In this document: piece by piece, positions 22,149-32,273 of the stretch
Position numbering within the stretch: the first letter of the stretch is position 1
Layout of the letters: each line of letters opens with the position of its first letter
Assembly: GCA_022578965.1 (NCBI GenBank)
Contig: MU400532.1
Location: forward strand, 310,001-374,000
DNA: 64,000 nt
Reading direction: 5' to 3'
Origin: Xylaria sp. FL1777
Lineage: Eukaryota; Ascomycota; Sordariomycetes; Xylariales; Xylariaceae
The notes under the pieces: model-generated
Database searches by the model: none
What the model was told of the DNA's origin: nothing
Seen by the model: only the letters and a program-made list of their open reading frames with translations
Translations under genes and position numbers: made by a program

Positions 22149-22718
22149 TTATTCATCTTCCGTCTCATCATCTTCCGTCTCATCATCTTCCGTCTCATCA
22201 TCCTCTGTCTCATTATACTCCGTCTCATCATCTTCCATCTTATCAAGTTCATCGTTGCAAACTTCATCGGCCTCTTCATTTTCCGATCGAGGAATCCAGA
22301 TATATTTCACGGAGCCTAGATTCTTAACCTTATCATTCAGTTCGGCGGCCCGTTCGATCAGGTCGCGATTCGAGACCTCGCGGCCTGCACAGTTGATCCA
22401 TCCGTTTTGTTCCCATTTGTTGATCCAAGTGACCATGCATCCGATGGCGTATTTAGAGTCAGAGTGAATCCGGACGACGATTCTGGGATTCGAGTCCAGC
22501 TCCTCGAATCTCTCTAAGGCCCATTCGAGAGCCATAATTATAGCCGTGATCTCAGCTCGCTCATTAGTTGGCCTTGGATTTTGTGGTAGTCGTCGCGAAT
22601 TCCAAATGTATGAGCCGTCACGACCACGCATGTATAGGCACGCGGCAGCACCAATCGCCTCTGGTGTACCATTACGTCGACAACCACCATCAACGTAGAA
22701 CTTCATGAAATAAACCAT
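22149..22718 (-). CDS. RNase H-domain protein with acidic repeat tail
   Basis: Single exon, 189 aa from the ATG at 22718; an ATG at 22706 just before KFYVDGG is equally possible, and the frame stays open to 22757. The type 1 RNase H fold is intact. Catalytic carboxylates are visible as FYVDGGCRRNG, NERAEITAI, HSDSKYAI and the D in SENEEADEV, so cleavage of RNA in RNA:DNA hybrids is expected. The family basic loop (WINKWEQNGWINCAGREVSNRDL) is present. After residue about 160 the protein becomes a run of E-D-D-E-T units encoded by 15-bp tandem repeats (22150-22240). There is no hybrid-binding N-terminal domain and no obvious mitochondrial leader. RNase H-only proteins of this type are common in ascomycetes; the acidic tail is unusual. 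An origin from a retroelement is possible, but no other retroelement domain lies nearby. Confidence 0.85.
   Translation of the reverse strand: MVYFMKFYVDGGCRRNGTPEAIGAAACLYMRGRDGSYIWNSRRLPQNPRPTNERAEITAIIMALEWALERFEELDSNPRIVVRIHSDSKYAIGCMVTWINKWEQNGWINCAGREVSNRDLIERAAELNDKVKNLGSVKYIWIPRSENEEADEVCNDELDKMEDDETEYNETEDDETEDDETEDDETEDE
22150..22240. repeat. 15-bp tandem coding repeat (acidic tail of RNase H protein)
   Basis: Units of the form CATCATCTTCCGTCT on the plus strand repeat about six times with drift, encoding E-D-D-E-T on the minus strand. The reading frame is kept in all copies. Confidence 0.85.
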
Positions 22719-22757
22719 TATGCTAATGAAAGCTTCGTTTACCCTGATGATTGGCAT

Positions 22758-25303
22758 CTAAGTATGAGAGATGGTTGGTCAGGACTAGGAGAGCTAACTT
22801 TGTAGGTTATCCTCTTATAACCTACAAGCTCTCAACAACTCGATAAGTGTAGGCGAAATGACTCAGATTAGAGGTCCCTAGGTACCTAAGAACAAACAAG
22901 TCTCACTACCAATCACTACAGCTACCCCTCAATTGCTCTGGTATAATTGCTTAAAAGGAAATATGCGTAGATTGTTTTTCATTTAGAAAATGGACGAAGA
23001 AGGTATTTGTAAGCCAATAAAGACCAATGGAACAGTGACGTTGGGAATGCAGTAGAATAGTGTACGTTAGTTATACATATAACTTATCTAAGTATTATAG
23101 TGTCTAGTCGATCAATCCACGCATACATCCTGTTCTCTAAAGGATTAGACATATCTAGTAACGTTAAACAGCTACAAAGGGGAACTAAATAGTTCCTTAG
23201 AACTTACCTAATATATCTGATACTCTATTCAGAGCATGTGCCTATATCACTGAGGTGGCCCTGCTGATAATGTGAGGGACCCTGTCCATCACGAGACTGC
23301 GTAGGTAGGCAGCAGCGAGGAGCAGTCTTGAGAGGATTTTATGCAGCGAAGTAGCTAATACAACATTGACCACACTCATAGTGTCTGCAGAAGATCCAAT
23401 TTCAGCTGTAGCTACAACTATATGACGAAGGCTGGCATGGAAACTTCTAGGACAAGGTGGTTTTGGAGGGTCTGAGTCCCTTTGTAATTCGTGATCTACA
23501 CAGCGGTGCTTCATCACCTGCTCTGTACCTTACACAAAAGAAATGAATTAAAGAGGACTCAGAACCCCATCTTGAGTATTGCATCTAACAAAATAGCATC
23601 AGTAGTTATCAAGTCTGGCTGTTCCGCTAAGTGAGTGTCTCCCGACAAGGGGTGAGCATGTACAACCACCTTTTGATGATCAAGGCGCCCTTCCAGTAGA
23701 ATCGCAGGTAATTTATTATACATTTTATTTACTTGAGTTAATTTTTCGTCCCCTTTGTCGGTAATTGAAAACGAGCCTAGTATTAGAAGTATATTGATAG
23801 TGGCCTATGTCAAATGATAGGTTTTCTAGCGTGGCCTGCTGAAGATGCCCAAAATCTCAAGATAGTTAAGGACCGTGCCATGAACACAGGTATCGAGTGC
23901 CGCTTAATATAGCGCGTCTCCCGCCGGTATGGGCGGCAAAAATTATTGCCCTCATAATTACTCTCCGAAAAGAGACAAGAAAGTTACGACTTGAACTTCC
24001 CTGCGTGGATCTCTCATCCCGTACGCCAAGAGTAAATGCCCACCACGGGTAGCAAGTGAACTGTTGTCAGGGACCAGGGTCCAAGGGACCCCCAGTGTGG
24101 AGATGGTCTAGTATATTCTATATAATGGCCTTGCCTCTCCTAGTATCTCCTTGAGGGAACTTAGAAATCAATGATTTTAAGCCATTACCCCGTAACTACG
24201 ATCTAGCAGCTACCCTCTAGCGAACCAGCTTCACTCTGGAGATAAAGACCTCTGACAACTATCTTTTCTAGGCCAAGTTGAAACATAGGCTTTGGAAAAT
24301 AAGGGGTGCTAGCCCAGGCCATCTTACATATAGTTCAACCTAATATAGGTATGCCAGTCTGGTCCCATTCAATCGGTATTGCTAGGCATTATCATGCAGG
24401 TTATGATAGAGAGACAAACCATCCCCTACATCCAGGCACACTACTAAGTATTATATCCGACTCCGTATCAGATCAATAATATATTAGTATTTCTTTCTAA
24501 ATCTTATCAAATGGTTGATTTCTACTTCTATGAAATAGCACGATACAGAGCCCGGAACACGTGAACTACCTTCGGGCCACAGTTACAGTTGTCTACTATT
24601 TAGTGCTAGGAGTATTTATATTTTTGCAGAAGAAGCTTGATTAGCTATCGTAGAGGAGCAATGCGAACTATAATCATCCTATATTATAATAGAACCTCCT
24701 TTAAAACTGCATCTTTGTTCGTGACATTTATAGCGGAGCAACCGTTAACATAACAACAGACCTTTTTCGGGAGTACACTGGGTAAATTTTTGCTACACTG
24801 TTTGCTACACTGTTTGCTAGAGCTTAACAAGCGAAGATCTATCAATGCATAGATTAATATTCATACGTTCGGCCGGATTTTCATTGTAGCTTTGATATTA
24901 CACGAGAATTTATCTCAAGATGAAGATGAGGTGATTATATAATCTTGGGCGATTTCAGACACTAACCTAACGTAGATAGTATGCATTCTGCCCTGAGCTA
25001 GTTAGTGTAGGACTGGGGTTCCAGTGCCGCGGAATGCCGAGCATGCCGATCAGCTGTGTCGCCGACGAAGTAGCTAACCTCGGCACGCTTGAATCAACCG
25101 TGTCGGATAATGTTGCTGCTATGTGACGGCTCTCCTACGTCAAACTAGTCGGCTGCTTCTAGCATCTCCTATCGTCCGAGACTCCAGATTGATTAGAATT
25201 GGCGCCAAGTCCACATTGCGACCATCTCACCTCCAAGTCTGGGGTGCAGTAGTCAATCCACCAACTCTGCTCACTAATAAGTCAATTCTGTTCACACGCG
25301 AGG
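22758..25303. other. 2.5-kb gene-poor AT-rich spacer
   Basis: No convincing coding region. The open frame at 23242-23517 (minus) has no recognisable domain. A 12-bp unit GCTACACTGTTT repeats about 2.5 times near 24790-24820. Frequent short AT-rich words suggest decayed sequence, but I cannot identify a parent transposon. Confidence 0.45.
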
Positions 25304-26966
25304 ATGACGGCAACCTCAAAACAAGCACCCCGTCAGTCACTGACGGTGGTGGACAATCGGACTAACAAGGTCTATGAAATCCCTATCAAGAACAACTCCG
25401 TACTAGCAACAGACTTCAAGAAGATCAAAGCCGAACAAGGCAACGACCGAAAGGAAGATGAGACGGAGCAGGGTCTCAGGATGTACGACCCGGCTTACAT
25501 GAACACAGCCGTGGTACAGAGCAAGATTACCTATATCAATGGGCAAGAAGGCATCCTCCGCTATCGTGGCTATCCCATCGAGCAGCTTGTCAAAAAGAGC
25601 AATTTCCTTGAGACGGCCTTTCTCCTCATCTACGGAGAGCTGCCAACCACCACACAGTACGAGTCGTGGCAAAATGAAGTTATGCATCATAACTACATTC
25701 ACTCCGACATTGAGGGCATGTTCAAGTCGTTCCGTTACGACTCGCACCCCATGTCCATGTTAACCTCGGCTTTTGCCACGATGGGCGCGTTCGCTCCGGA
25801 GGCCAACCCATCGCTTGCGGGACAGAAGCTCTACACCAACGCCGCATCTGGGGACATAGCATCGTTGCAAATACTGGACAAGCAGATCCTTCGTATCATT
25901 GGAAAGGCACCGACATTAGCGGCGGCATCGTACCGAATGCGTCAAGGCCGGCCGTTTAACCGTCCCGCGCAGGGTTTATCCTATACCGGCAACTTCTTGT
26001 ACCTACTAGACCATCTTTCTGGCACCCAATACAGGCCTCACCCCGTGCTAGAGAAGGCCCTCGATGCCCTGTTTATCATCCATGCAGATCATGAAGTCAA
26101 CTGCTCAACGGCAACCGTTCTCCAAGTTGGTAGCTCACTAGTAGACCCGTTCAGTGTAGTTGCAGCGGGATGCGCTGCGCTCGTGAGTTATCCCTGAGTT
26201 ATTTTCTTCCCTTTTGGCATGCTCGTGGAGGGAAATTTTCCATCTCAAGGCGACGAACGTGCTTCGAGAGCATGCGGAACCCCCCAAACTCGTGCGTATC
26301 TTATCTGAAAGAGTAATTGCTGACTCCAGCGAACTATAGTATGGCCCTTCACACGGCGGCGCATCGGAAAGTGCCATACGTATGTTGATGGAGATCGGAT
26401 CACCTGACAACGTACCAGCATTCATGCAGAAGGTCGAGCGTCGAGAAAGAGTTCTCGTCGGCTTCGGCCACCGCGTCTATAAGAACGTAGACCCCCGGTC
26501 AACTGCAATCCGCGCTCTCGCCGACGAGGTGTTCCGTGTCACAGGGCGCAACAAGCTCCTAGACACTGCGCTGACACTTGCAGACTATGCTCGCAAGAGC
26601 GAGTTTATGCGCAGCCGAAACCTCTACCCGAATGTGGACTTCTATTCGGGTCTCATTTACCAAGCAATGGGATTCCCGCTTGATTTCTACCCTGTGCTAT
26701 TTGCCGTGCCCCGTTGTGTCGGCTGGCTTGCTCACTGGCGTCAGATGATGCTCAACCCGTCTGGTGTCAAGATCTGGCGTCCCCGCCAGCTGTACCTGGG
26801 AGAAAGTGAACGGACCTATATTGAGGCAGGGGAGCGTAAAGAGAAGGCGGATGCGACGGTTTTTGATGCGCCTTCTCCCATCCTACATGGAGACGATAGT
26901 AAGAGAAATGCGATGGCGACCTACAAGGACGAGACGGGTAAGGCCTGGGGGAAGGCTAAATTGTGA
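25304..26966 (+). CDS. Peroxisomal-type citrate synthase (PTS1 AKL)
   Basis: Two exons (25304-26182, 26340-26966) with a 157-bp intron give 501 aa. This is the bacterial/plant-peroxisomal type of citrate synthase. It shows YINGQEGILRYRGYPIEQL, then FLETAFLLIYGELP, catalytic His in HADHEVNCSTATV (about 267), the second His in YGPSHGGASESAI (about 298, restored by splicing) and catalytic Asp in YPNVDFYSGLIYQAMGFP (about 391). A C-domain RPRQLYLGE follows. It condenses oxaloacetate and acetyl-CoA to citrate. The last three residues AKL are a standard PTS1, and no mitochondrial presequence precedes the ATG, so a peroxisomal location serving beta-oxidation or the glyoxylate shunt is expected. Siderophore acyl-CoA chemistry is also peroxisomal, but no iron-GATA site lies at this promoter. 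A methylcitrate synthase or secondary-metabolism citrate synthase is the alternative. Confidence 0.9.
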
Positions 26967-27197
26967 GGCAATTTGCTTGATTGTTTCTGCTTTGCTGTTC
27001 AGATAGATTTCTATTCTTTTTCAAAGGTTATATCAACATCCTCTCGTGGAAGCAAGTGGGAGAATGAATTTGTGTACTTTTATTGCCGTGCCCATGAGGT
27101 ATGTTTATTTCTAGGATACTTGTACCGTTTTGCCCACCAAGCAACCGAGCCGATCTCAAGCCGTGTTCAGTATTGGTCTACACTAATTCAATTGATA

Positions 27198-27296
27198 CTA
27201 CTCCAGAATGCGCTCGTAGGCCTGCTCGCCAGTCAAACCGAAGAACTTGCGCTGGACGATTGTATTGATGCAACAATACCAGTCCTGAAGGAGTCT
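27198..27296 (-). pseudogene. Possible C-terminal coding fragment (unidentified)
   Basis: On the minus strand a protein-like end is readable: LLQDWYCCINTIVQRKFF, then GLTGEQAYERILE and a stop at 27198-27200. It is preceded by an AG splice-acceptor-like site at 27297-27298. Upstream of it on the same strand there is less than 400 bp before the next gene's promoter and I find no matching exons. It may be the remnant of a deleted gene, the 3' exon of an unrecognised small gene, or chance. I do not recognise the family. Confidence 0.25.
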
Positions 27297-27678
27297 CTAG
27301 GTCACTCAACTTATCACAGCTCCATTTGCTAGAGTTGAAAAGGTCTTCTAAGACTGTATACTGATTTATCCATAGTGTAAAACATTATACTCTCTACACA
27401 GTGAATATTGAGAGCGCTCCGAGTCCTCTTCGAACAATTACAGAATCATGACGTCATTGACGCAGATTTCTGAGACGTGACGAAAATAGGGCGACTTTTT
27501 CTTGAGAAGTAAGGGCATGTTTAATGACGTCTGCTTGTCGTGACCTAGCATTCTACGAATTGCATCGGATGTTACAAAATAATCACAAATTCAGGAGCGG
27601 CCTACACAAAACGTCACCTTTGTCGATAACGCTCATTCCCCAAATCATCATCATTACCATCTAATAGTACATATTACA
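27297..27678. other. Promoter region of the mitochondrial-type gene
   Basis: Contains a palindromic CRE site at 27449-27456 and a related half-site TGACGTCT near 27525. The remainder of the citrate synthase to 27679 spacer shows no gene apart from the fragment at 27198. Confidence 0.5.
27449..27456. promoter_or_regulatory. CRE palindrome TGACGTCA
   Basis: Perfect 8-bp ATF/CREB-type site, the target of fungal bZIP factors, 223 bp upstream of the ATG at 27679. A variant TGACGTCT lies about 75 bp further downstream, and TGACG half-sites occur between them. Confidence 0.5.
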
Positions 27679-28905
27679 ATGAACGCCGCAAGACCTACTG
27701 CTCGAATCACGCTTACGCGGTCTACCCGCGTTGGTCGCACGCGATGCCCTGCACGTCCTCGTTTCCAGTCTTCATCGTCGGCTTCAACATCGAGCAATGC
27801 AGCAGGGAATGGAAGTTCCCATATTGCTGCTGGCGCAGCTGGTGGCCTAGCGGCAGGCATAGCGCTTTACGCTATATATCTAGTAACACCATCGGGCAAA
27901 ATGCACAGGATGATCAACAAGGGTGCAAAGGAGGTTCACCAGAAATACAATGAAGCTGCCAAGAATCTTCAAGGCCAAACACCCGATGTAGATAGAGCAA
28001 TCAACTATATGAAGGAATTTGCTTATTCATATGTTGCATGGGTCCCCGGCGGACGACAATATGTCGACACGGTGTTTAAGGACGTTGAGACTTTGAAAGA
28101 AAACCACCGGGAGGAAGTCAGTCAAATCGTCAGTGACGCCTACAAGCAATTCCAGGGCCTGTCAAAATCAGGCCTCAGCTTAGTAGCGGCATCAAAAGTT
28201 TACAATATCTTGAGCGACCTATCAAAGAAGTTTGGAGGTCTAGCCGGCAACGCGCTGACCGATATCATCGATAATCACCCGCAGGCCAAGGAGAAGTTTG
28301 GCGGAAGCATCGACCAATTAAAAGAGATGGGGGAGAACTACGGCCCAGAGGCGAAGAAGCAGGTTGACCAGACATGGAATCAAGCGAAAGAGATATTGAG
28401 CGGAGGCCTTAGTACGGCCAACTTGGACAAGGTACGCCGTTTGATCGAGGAGAAGATTCAACAGGTTAAGAAGCTGGGTGATGAAGCTTGGAATAAAGGG
28501 TTGGAAGAAGCAAAGCCCTACCTTGACAAGAACCCGAAGATCAAGGAACTGGTTGAGAAGAACGCCAGTGCCTTGAAGCAGGGAAACGCGAAGGAGGTCT
28601 TTGACCAAGCGAAGAAGGCGGTCGAGTCGGGCGACACGGGTGCTCTCGAGAACTACATCAACAAGGCCAAGTCGAAGAGCGAGCAGGTCGCGAGTAGTCT
28701 TGGTATCGACCAATACTTTAAGATGATCCCCGGCGGTTCGGAGATTATGGAGAAGGTAAACCAGCTGAGAAAGGTGGCCGAGGAGCATAAAGATGAGGGC
28801 GAGGAGCTGCTAAAGGAGACGATGGACGAGCTGAAGCAAGTCTTGGAAGGGAAGTTGAACAGGGCGAAAGAGATTGCTGAGAAGGCGAAAAAGGACGCAA
28901 AATAA
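27679..28905 (+). CDS. Mitochondrial-type single-membrane helical protein, function unknown
   Basis: Single exon, 408 aa. Residues 1-35 are Arg/Thr/Ser-rich without acids, like a mitochondrial presequence. A Ser/Gly stretch follows. Residues about 47-70 (HIAAGAAGGLAAGIALYAIYL) form one membrane segment with small-residue zipper character. The remaining 330 residues are charged amphipathic helices rich in Lys, Glu, Ala and Gln, with repeated K-E/A-K patterns like apolipoprotein or LEA-type helices, ending in KAKKDAK. This layout is known from conserved but uncharacterised fungal mitochondrial inner-membrane proteins; I cannot name a function. The ATG at 27679 is the first in frame and lies 12 bp after an in-frame stop context. 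Confidence 0.8.
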   Translation: MNAARPTARITLTRSTRVGRTRCPARPRFQSSSSASTSSNAAGNGSSHIAAGAAGGLAAGIALYAIYLVTPSGKMHRMINKGAKEVHQKYNEAAKNLQGQTPDVDRAINYMKEFAYSYVAWVPGGRQYVDTVFKDVETLKENHREEVSQIVSDAYKQFQGLSKSGLSLVAASKVYNILSDLSKKFGGLAGNALTDIIDNHPQAKEKFGGSIDQLKEMGENYGPEAKKQVDQTWNQAKEILSGGLSTANLDKVRRLIEEKIQQVKKLGDEAWNKGLEEAKPYLDKNPKIKELVEKNASALKQGNAKEVFDQAKKAVESGDTGALENYINKAKSKSEQVASSLGIDQYFKMIPGGSEIMEKVNQLRKVAEEHKDEGEELLKETMDELKQVLEGKLNRAKEIAEKAKKDAK

Positions 28906-29546
28906 TATAGGTAAGTACCTACGAAGGTATTATAGAAGGTCGATTGAGGGCTCCTGAGCTGCAGCCAAGCCCCCCCTTGCCCACAGTGTATTACTAGCCG
29001 CCCCCCTTGCATGATGTATACTACCTACTTCCCCATGCTGCAACGATAGATACCCACATAGGTAGGTACCGCATATGCACATTCCAAGGGAGTAATTATT
29101 TGGGGCTGCTATATCATAGGTACCGATATATAAACCACCTAATTTGGGGCCTTCTGCGAGGTAAAGTTTGCACGACGCCTCGCCATGCATAAATATGGGC
29201 ACCAGACTAGTACTGGTAAAGATGATAGGGATATCCATGGATGATTGATGTAGGCCTCTAAAGCGTATACCTGCTGCCCAAGTGCCGCCTAGCGCTCATA
29301 TCTACCTACCATCTATCTTACCAGAGACTCGTTATTGTGGTCATTGTTTGTGGTCATTGTGCAACACTTTTTTTTCTCGGCACCTGGATCCACAGGCCGA
29401 GTCGTAATCTGTTTCTTGTTAGTCAGACTAAAGGGATACAGGGAGTTTTGTGCTCTCATTCACATTCACTTGCATTGTCGTTTGGACAAAAACTGCCCTT
29501 CCGTGATCTCGCTCATACATGCGTACGTCTACCTATCAAGGTCACG
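28906..29546. other. Spacer with simple sequence, no gene seen
   Basis: Contains GGTA-type simple sequence (28910-28925, 29055-29070) and two homologous CCCCCCTTGC words near 28969 and 28999. It should include the promoter of the 2EXR gene. Confidence 0.45.
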
Positions 29547-30722
29547 ATGCCTTATCAAACCAGAAGCAGAGCCAAGCAACAAGCTGAGCAACAAGCTGAG
29601 CAACAAGCCGAATGGCGCCGCCAGACCAGAAGCAGGACCCAACAACAACGAACCATTGGGATTGCAGCCGGTGCCTCCACCAACCAACCCCCCAAGAGAG
29701 CTAATCGGCAAACTGTTGGTACTGCAGCGGGTGTCGCCAGAAAAAGGACCCGAAATCGAGTCCAGAAACGAACTGGAAATCGGACTGGAAAACGATCTGG
29801 AAAACGAACTGGAGAACGAACCACCACGTTCAATTGCCTTCCCCCCGAGATTCGCCTCATGATCTGGGAGGAATTCGTCCGCATTCCCCGCATCATTCGT
29901 ATCAATCTACTCGAAAAACCTACCAAGGCAGACCGCGGATTCGTGTACCGACTTACACCTCAGATGTACAACCCCGCGCCCGAACAGGTCAGTGTGCTAG
30001 AGTCTCTTATACCCCATTTTGTGGATTTAGTTCTTGCCGCTCCTGCAAGATTCAAACCCCCCCCCCCCCCCCCCACACTGTTCATCATAGATGACAATTA
30101 CTCACACTGGATTTTTAAGCAGGTCTGCCCACTGCTAGGTGTTAACCACGAAAGCAGATACGTTGCACTAAAGGAGCCTCTGATCCAATTCAATATAGAT
30201 TATCCCGTATTGGAACGTAAACGATTTCATCAAGATCGTATTCGTCGGGGTTTTGCTATCAGACGCCATGACATTTTGTTTTTTGATGCTTCCGCATCTT
30301 ATCCTTTGAATTACGTGTGGTCCCGCGGAAACACGGCAAATATCGAAAACGTCATGATAGATCTAGACGTTTCCGATATTAACTATCAGAAGCCGGACGG
30401 GTTTCCAGCGTGGGACAAGCTATTTAGGGATGGGCTGAGTCTAACTAGAGCTCTTCATAATATGGAGCACCTGCAGAATTTCTATTGCCTGACGCGGGAC
30501 CATGCTCCTAGCAAACACCAGCGGTTTGAGTTCGATGACATTCAAAAACTCACCCCAAGGCGCTTTCCAGAGCATAAGCAGAATCTCACGAGGTGGCTAA
30601 AAGAGTTTGGCCCATATCCAAGCGGTGTCTTCGGGTGTGGTGACGTGGCTCCACTGAAGAAGATGTGGAAAAACGTAAGTGTGAAGAAACGAATCTATGT
30701 TCATAGAGCTGGGCTGGTGTAG
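29547..30722 (+). CDS. 2EXR-domain protein with basic repeat N-terminus
   Basis: Single exon, 391 aa from the ATG at 29547. Residues 1-90 are disordered and strongly basic, with tandem AEQQ units and then repeated G/N-R/K-T units (e.g. RTGNRTGKRSGKRTGERT). The fungal 2EXR motif FNCLPPEIRLMIWEEFVRIP starts at about residue 93, followed by a globular region with VCPLLGVNHESRYVALK typical of this family. 2EXR proteins are an F-box-like, strongly expanded ascomycete family of unknown function. A run of 18 C (30057-30074) encodes a hexaproline at about residues 171-176 inside the domain, predicting frameshifts by slippage. Ends RAGLV. Confidence 0.8.
   Translation: MPYQTRSRAKQQAEQQAEQQAEWRRQTRSRTQQQRTIGIAAGASTNQPPKRANRQTVGTAAGVARKRTRNRVQKRTGNRTGKRSGKRTGERTTTFNCLPPEIRLMIWEEFVRIPRIIRINLLEKPTKADRGFVYRLTPQMYNPAPEQVSVLESLIPHFVDLVLAAPARFKPPPPPPTLFIIDDNYSHWIFKQVCPLLGVNHESRYVALKEPLIQFNIDYPVLERKRFHQDRIRRGFAIRRHDILFFDASASYPLNYVWSRGNTANIENVMIDLDVSDINYQKPDGFPAWDKLFRDGLSLTRALHNMEHLQNFYCLTRDHAPSKHQRFEFDDIQKLTPRRFPEHKQNLTRWLKEFGPYPSGVFGCGDVAPLKKMWKNVSVKKRIYVHRAGLV
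30057..30074. repeat. C18 homopolymer inside a coding sequence
   Basis: Eighteen consecutive C in the 2EXR gene, in frame as six Pro codons. A change of one or two bases would truncate or alter the last 215 residues. Confidence 0.9.
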
Positions 30723-32273
30723 GAGGCTTCGGGAGGTGGTCACGATGTTTACGACGCAACGTAGACGTACCTCGTCTTCATGTGTCGGAGAGCTTCGCGG
30801 GAATAATAATGATTCTAGATGCATCTTATCATTTTATCTAAATTGTGTAGGTACTATTTATGGTCTGCGTATCGACAAAACCGAGAAGATAATCCCGACA
30901 TATGCTCCTGATACTTTGGTGTTTTGAAATCACTCGTTCCCCTTTCTAGATGTTACGAAGGTAACAACTGCCTACCTAGATAACCAGCTCTTCTCTTAAT
31001 CTTTTTAACTTTGCAACAACTTTCAGAACTGTCACCGTGAACTAGCAGTTGACTGATTCCTAGTTTCTGAAGAGCACCCTGCCAGCTGGAGTAGATGTTG
31101 GTCATGGGATAGTGAAAACTAATTGGAGCTGCGATGAAAAGCAGTCCACTATATAATTAAGACAACTATGGCTTACGTGCTGGCCTGCCAGCTAGGCATC
31201 TAAATTGAATACCGGCTTGACAGACCAGGCGCCTACCTGCATGAGCCTCGGGTCGTGGGATATGAGCTTTCGTCTATGGACTAGCTCGTCCGTGTGGGAA
31301 GACTTCTCGGAAAGTCAGTTCCAATAGTCAAATGAATACCATCGGCTCCGTTGAGGAATTAAGTTAGCTTTTATAAACCGAAAGCCTTAATGTAACCACT
31401 CACCCGAGTCGTCATCGTAGGATCATCCTGGAAAATGTATTCACCTACATTCAAATTAAAACAGAGATCCTAAAAAGCGCCACAAGCCCCAACCGCATCG
31501 GCCTTACTCATAGAGTTGCACCTTAGTAGGGGCTTGTGAGCTACCGTGTTATAAATGAGGCTTCCCTCTTGTATTTTGATCTATGCATTAGAACTCACTC
31601 ATTGTGTTGATTTCTCTCGTCGTACTGTTCGTACCAATCAGTCACTGATAATATTTTTCCAAATTTTAGCTATTGTTCACCACAAACTGAATAGGCCTCT
31701 TGCGTGGGAAGGGAGACCCCCATTCCCGAGGAGTTACCCCCTACCTGAGGGTACTATTAGTGAGTGTTCTAGCTTGAGAGAACTATACTACCGGCCCCAT
31801 AGAGTATCGTGAATCAAATTAGTATCAGCTGTTGCCTGCTGTCTTGAAAGGAGATATTCCACTACATCCTTGCAGAATTCTTTTCTTTCTTAATGTTGTA
31901 CAATTACCTATCTATTCTACTGTTTACAGTTGAATAAGATACCTAGGGTGACACCTCCGCGATAGGTACCCCACACACTGTCTACGTATAGCATGGACTC
32001 TGGCCTAATCGATAACCGATAGCGGCCCAGGTTAGCAGACATGGTATGCCGTCACAGTCATGACCTGTCAAGGCCGAACTGGAATCGACCACCTTCCCCG
32101 GGTTACTCATACGATCCTCCGCCTACATAGGCTATGACTCTATTCCTGTAGACACTTGCTTTGGTTCAAGCCCCTTCCAAGGTGACTCATCGACATCCTC
32201 TAACAACTTATATACTCTCGGCCCAAATGATCCCTCGCATACACCAGTCACCTGCGACCGTCAATCAGTAAAC
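30723..32273. other. 1.5-kb spacer, no gene seen
   Basis: Short open frames only. Contains the 3' end of the 2EXR gene and the promoter of the GTPase gene. A tRNA-like B-box word near 32163 was examined and rejected. Confidence 0.45.

Noticed and set aside
22149..22718. RNase H gene as a retrotransposon remnant
   Set aside because: No reverse transcriptase, integrase or LTR nearby; the frame is intact and the four catalytic carboxylates are kept.
23242..23517. 91-codon minus-strand frame
   Set aside because: Isolated in AT-rich DNA, no motif, no flanking exons.
24788..24820. Short 12-bp direct repeat considered as a CRISPR or mobile-element end
   Set aside because: Only about 2.5 copies with no spacers or flanking duplication; eukaryotic context.
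25123..25365. Presequence-like frame (LLRQTSRLLLASP) before the citrate synthase
   Set aside because: No ATG start (GTG) and in another phase than the enzyme; I found no intron that joins them. The AKL end also argues for peroxisomes.
26183..26339. Extra small exon inside the 157-bp citrate synthase intron
   Set aside because: Direct joining gives the continuous conserved AALYGPSHGGA sequence; no residues are missing.
32090..32180. tRNA-like B-box word (GGTTCAAGCCC)
   Set aside because: No matching A-box or cloverleaf arms around it.
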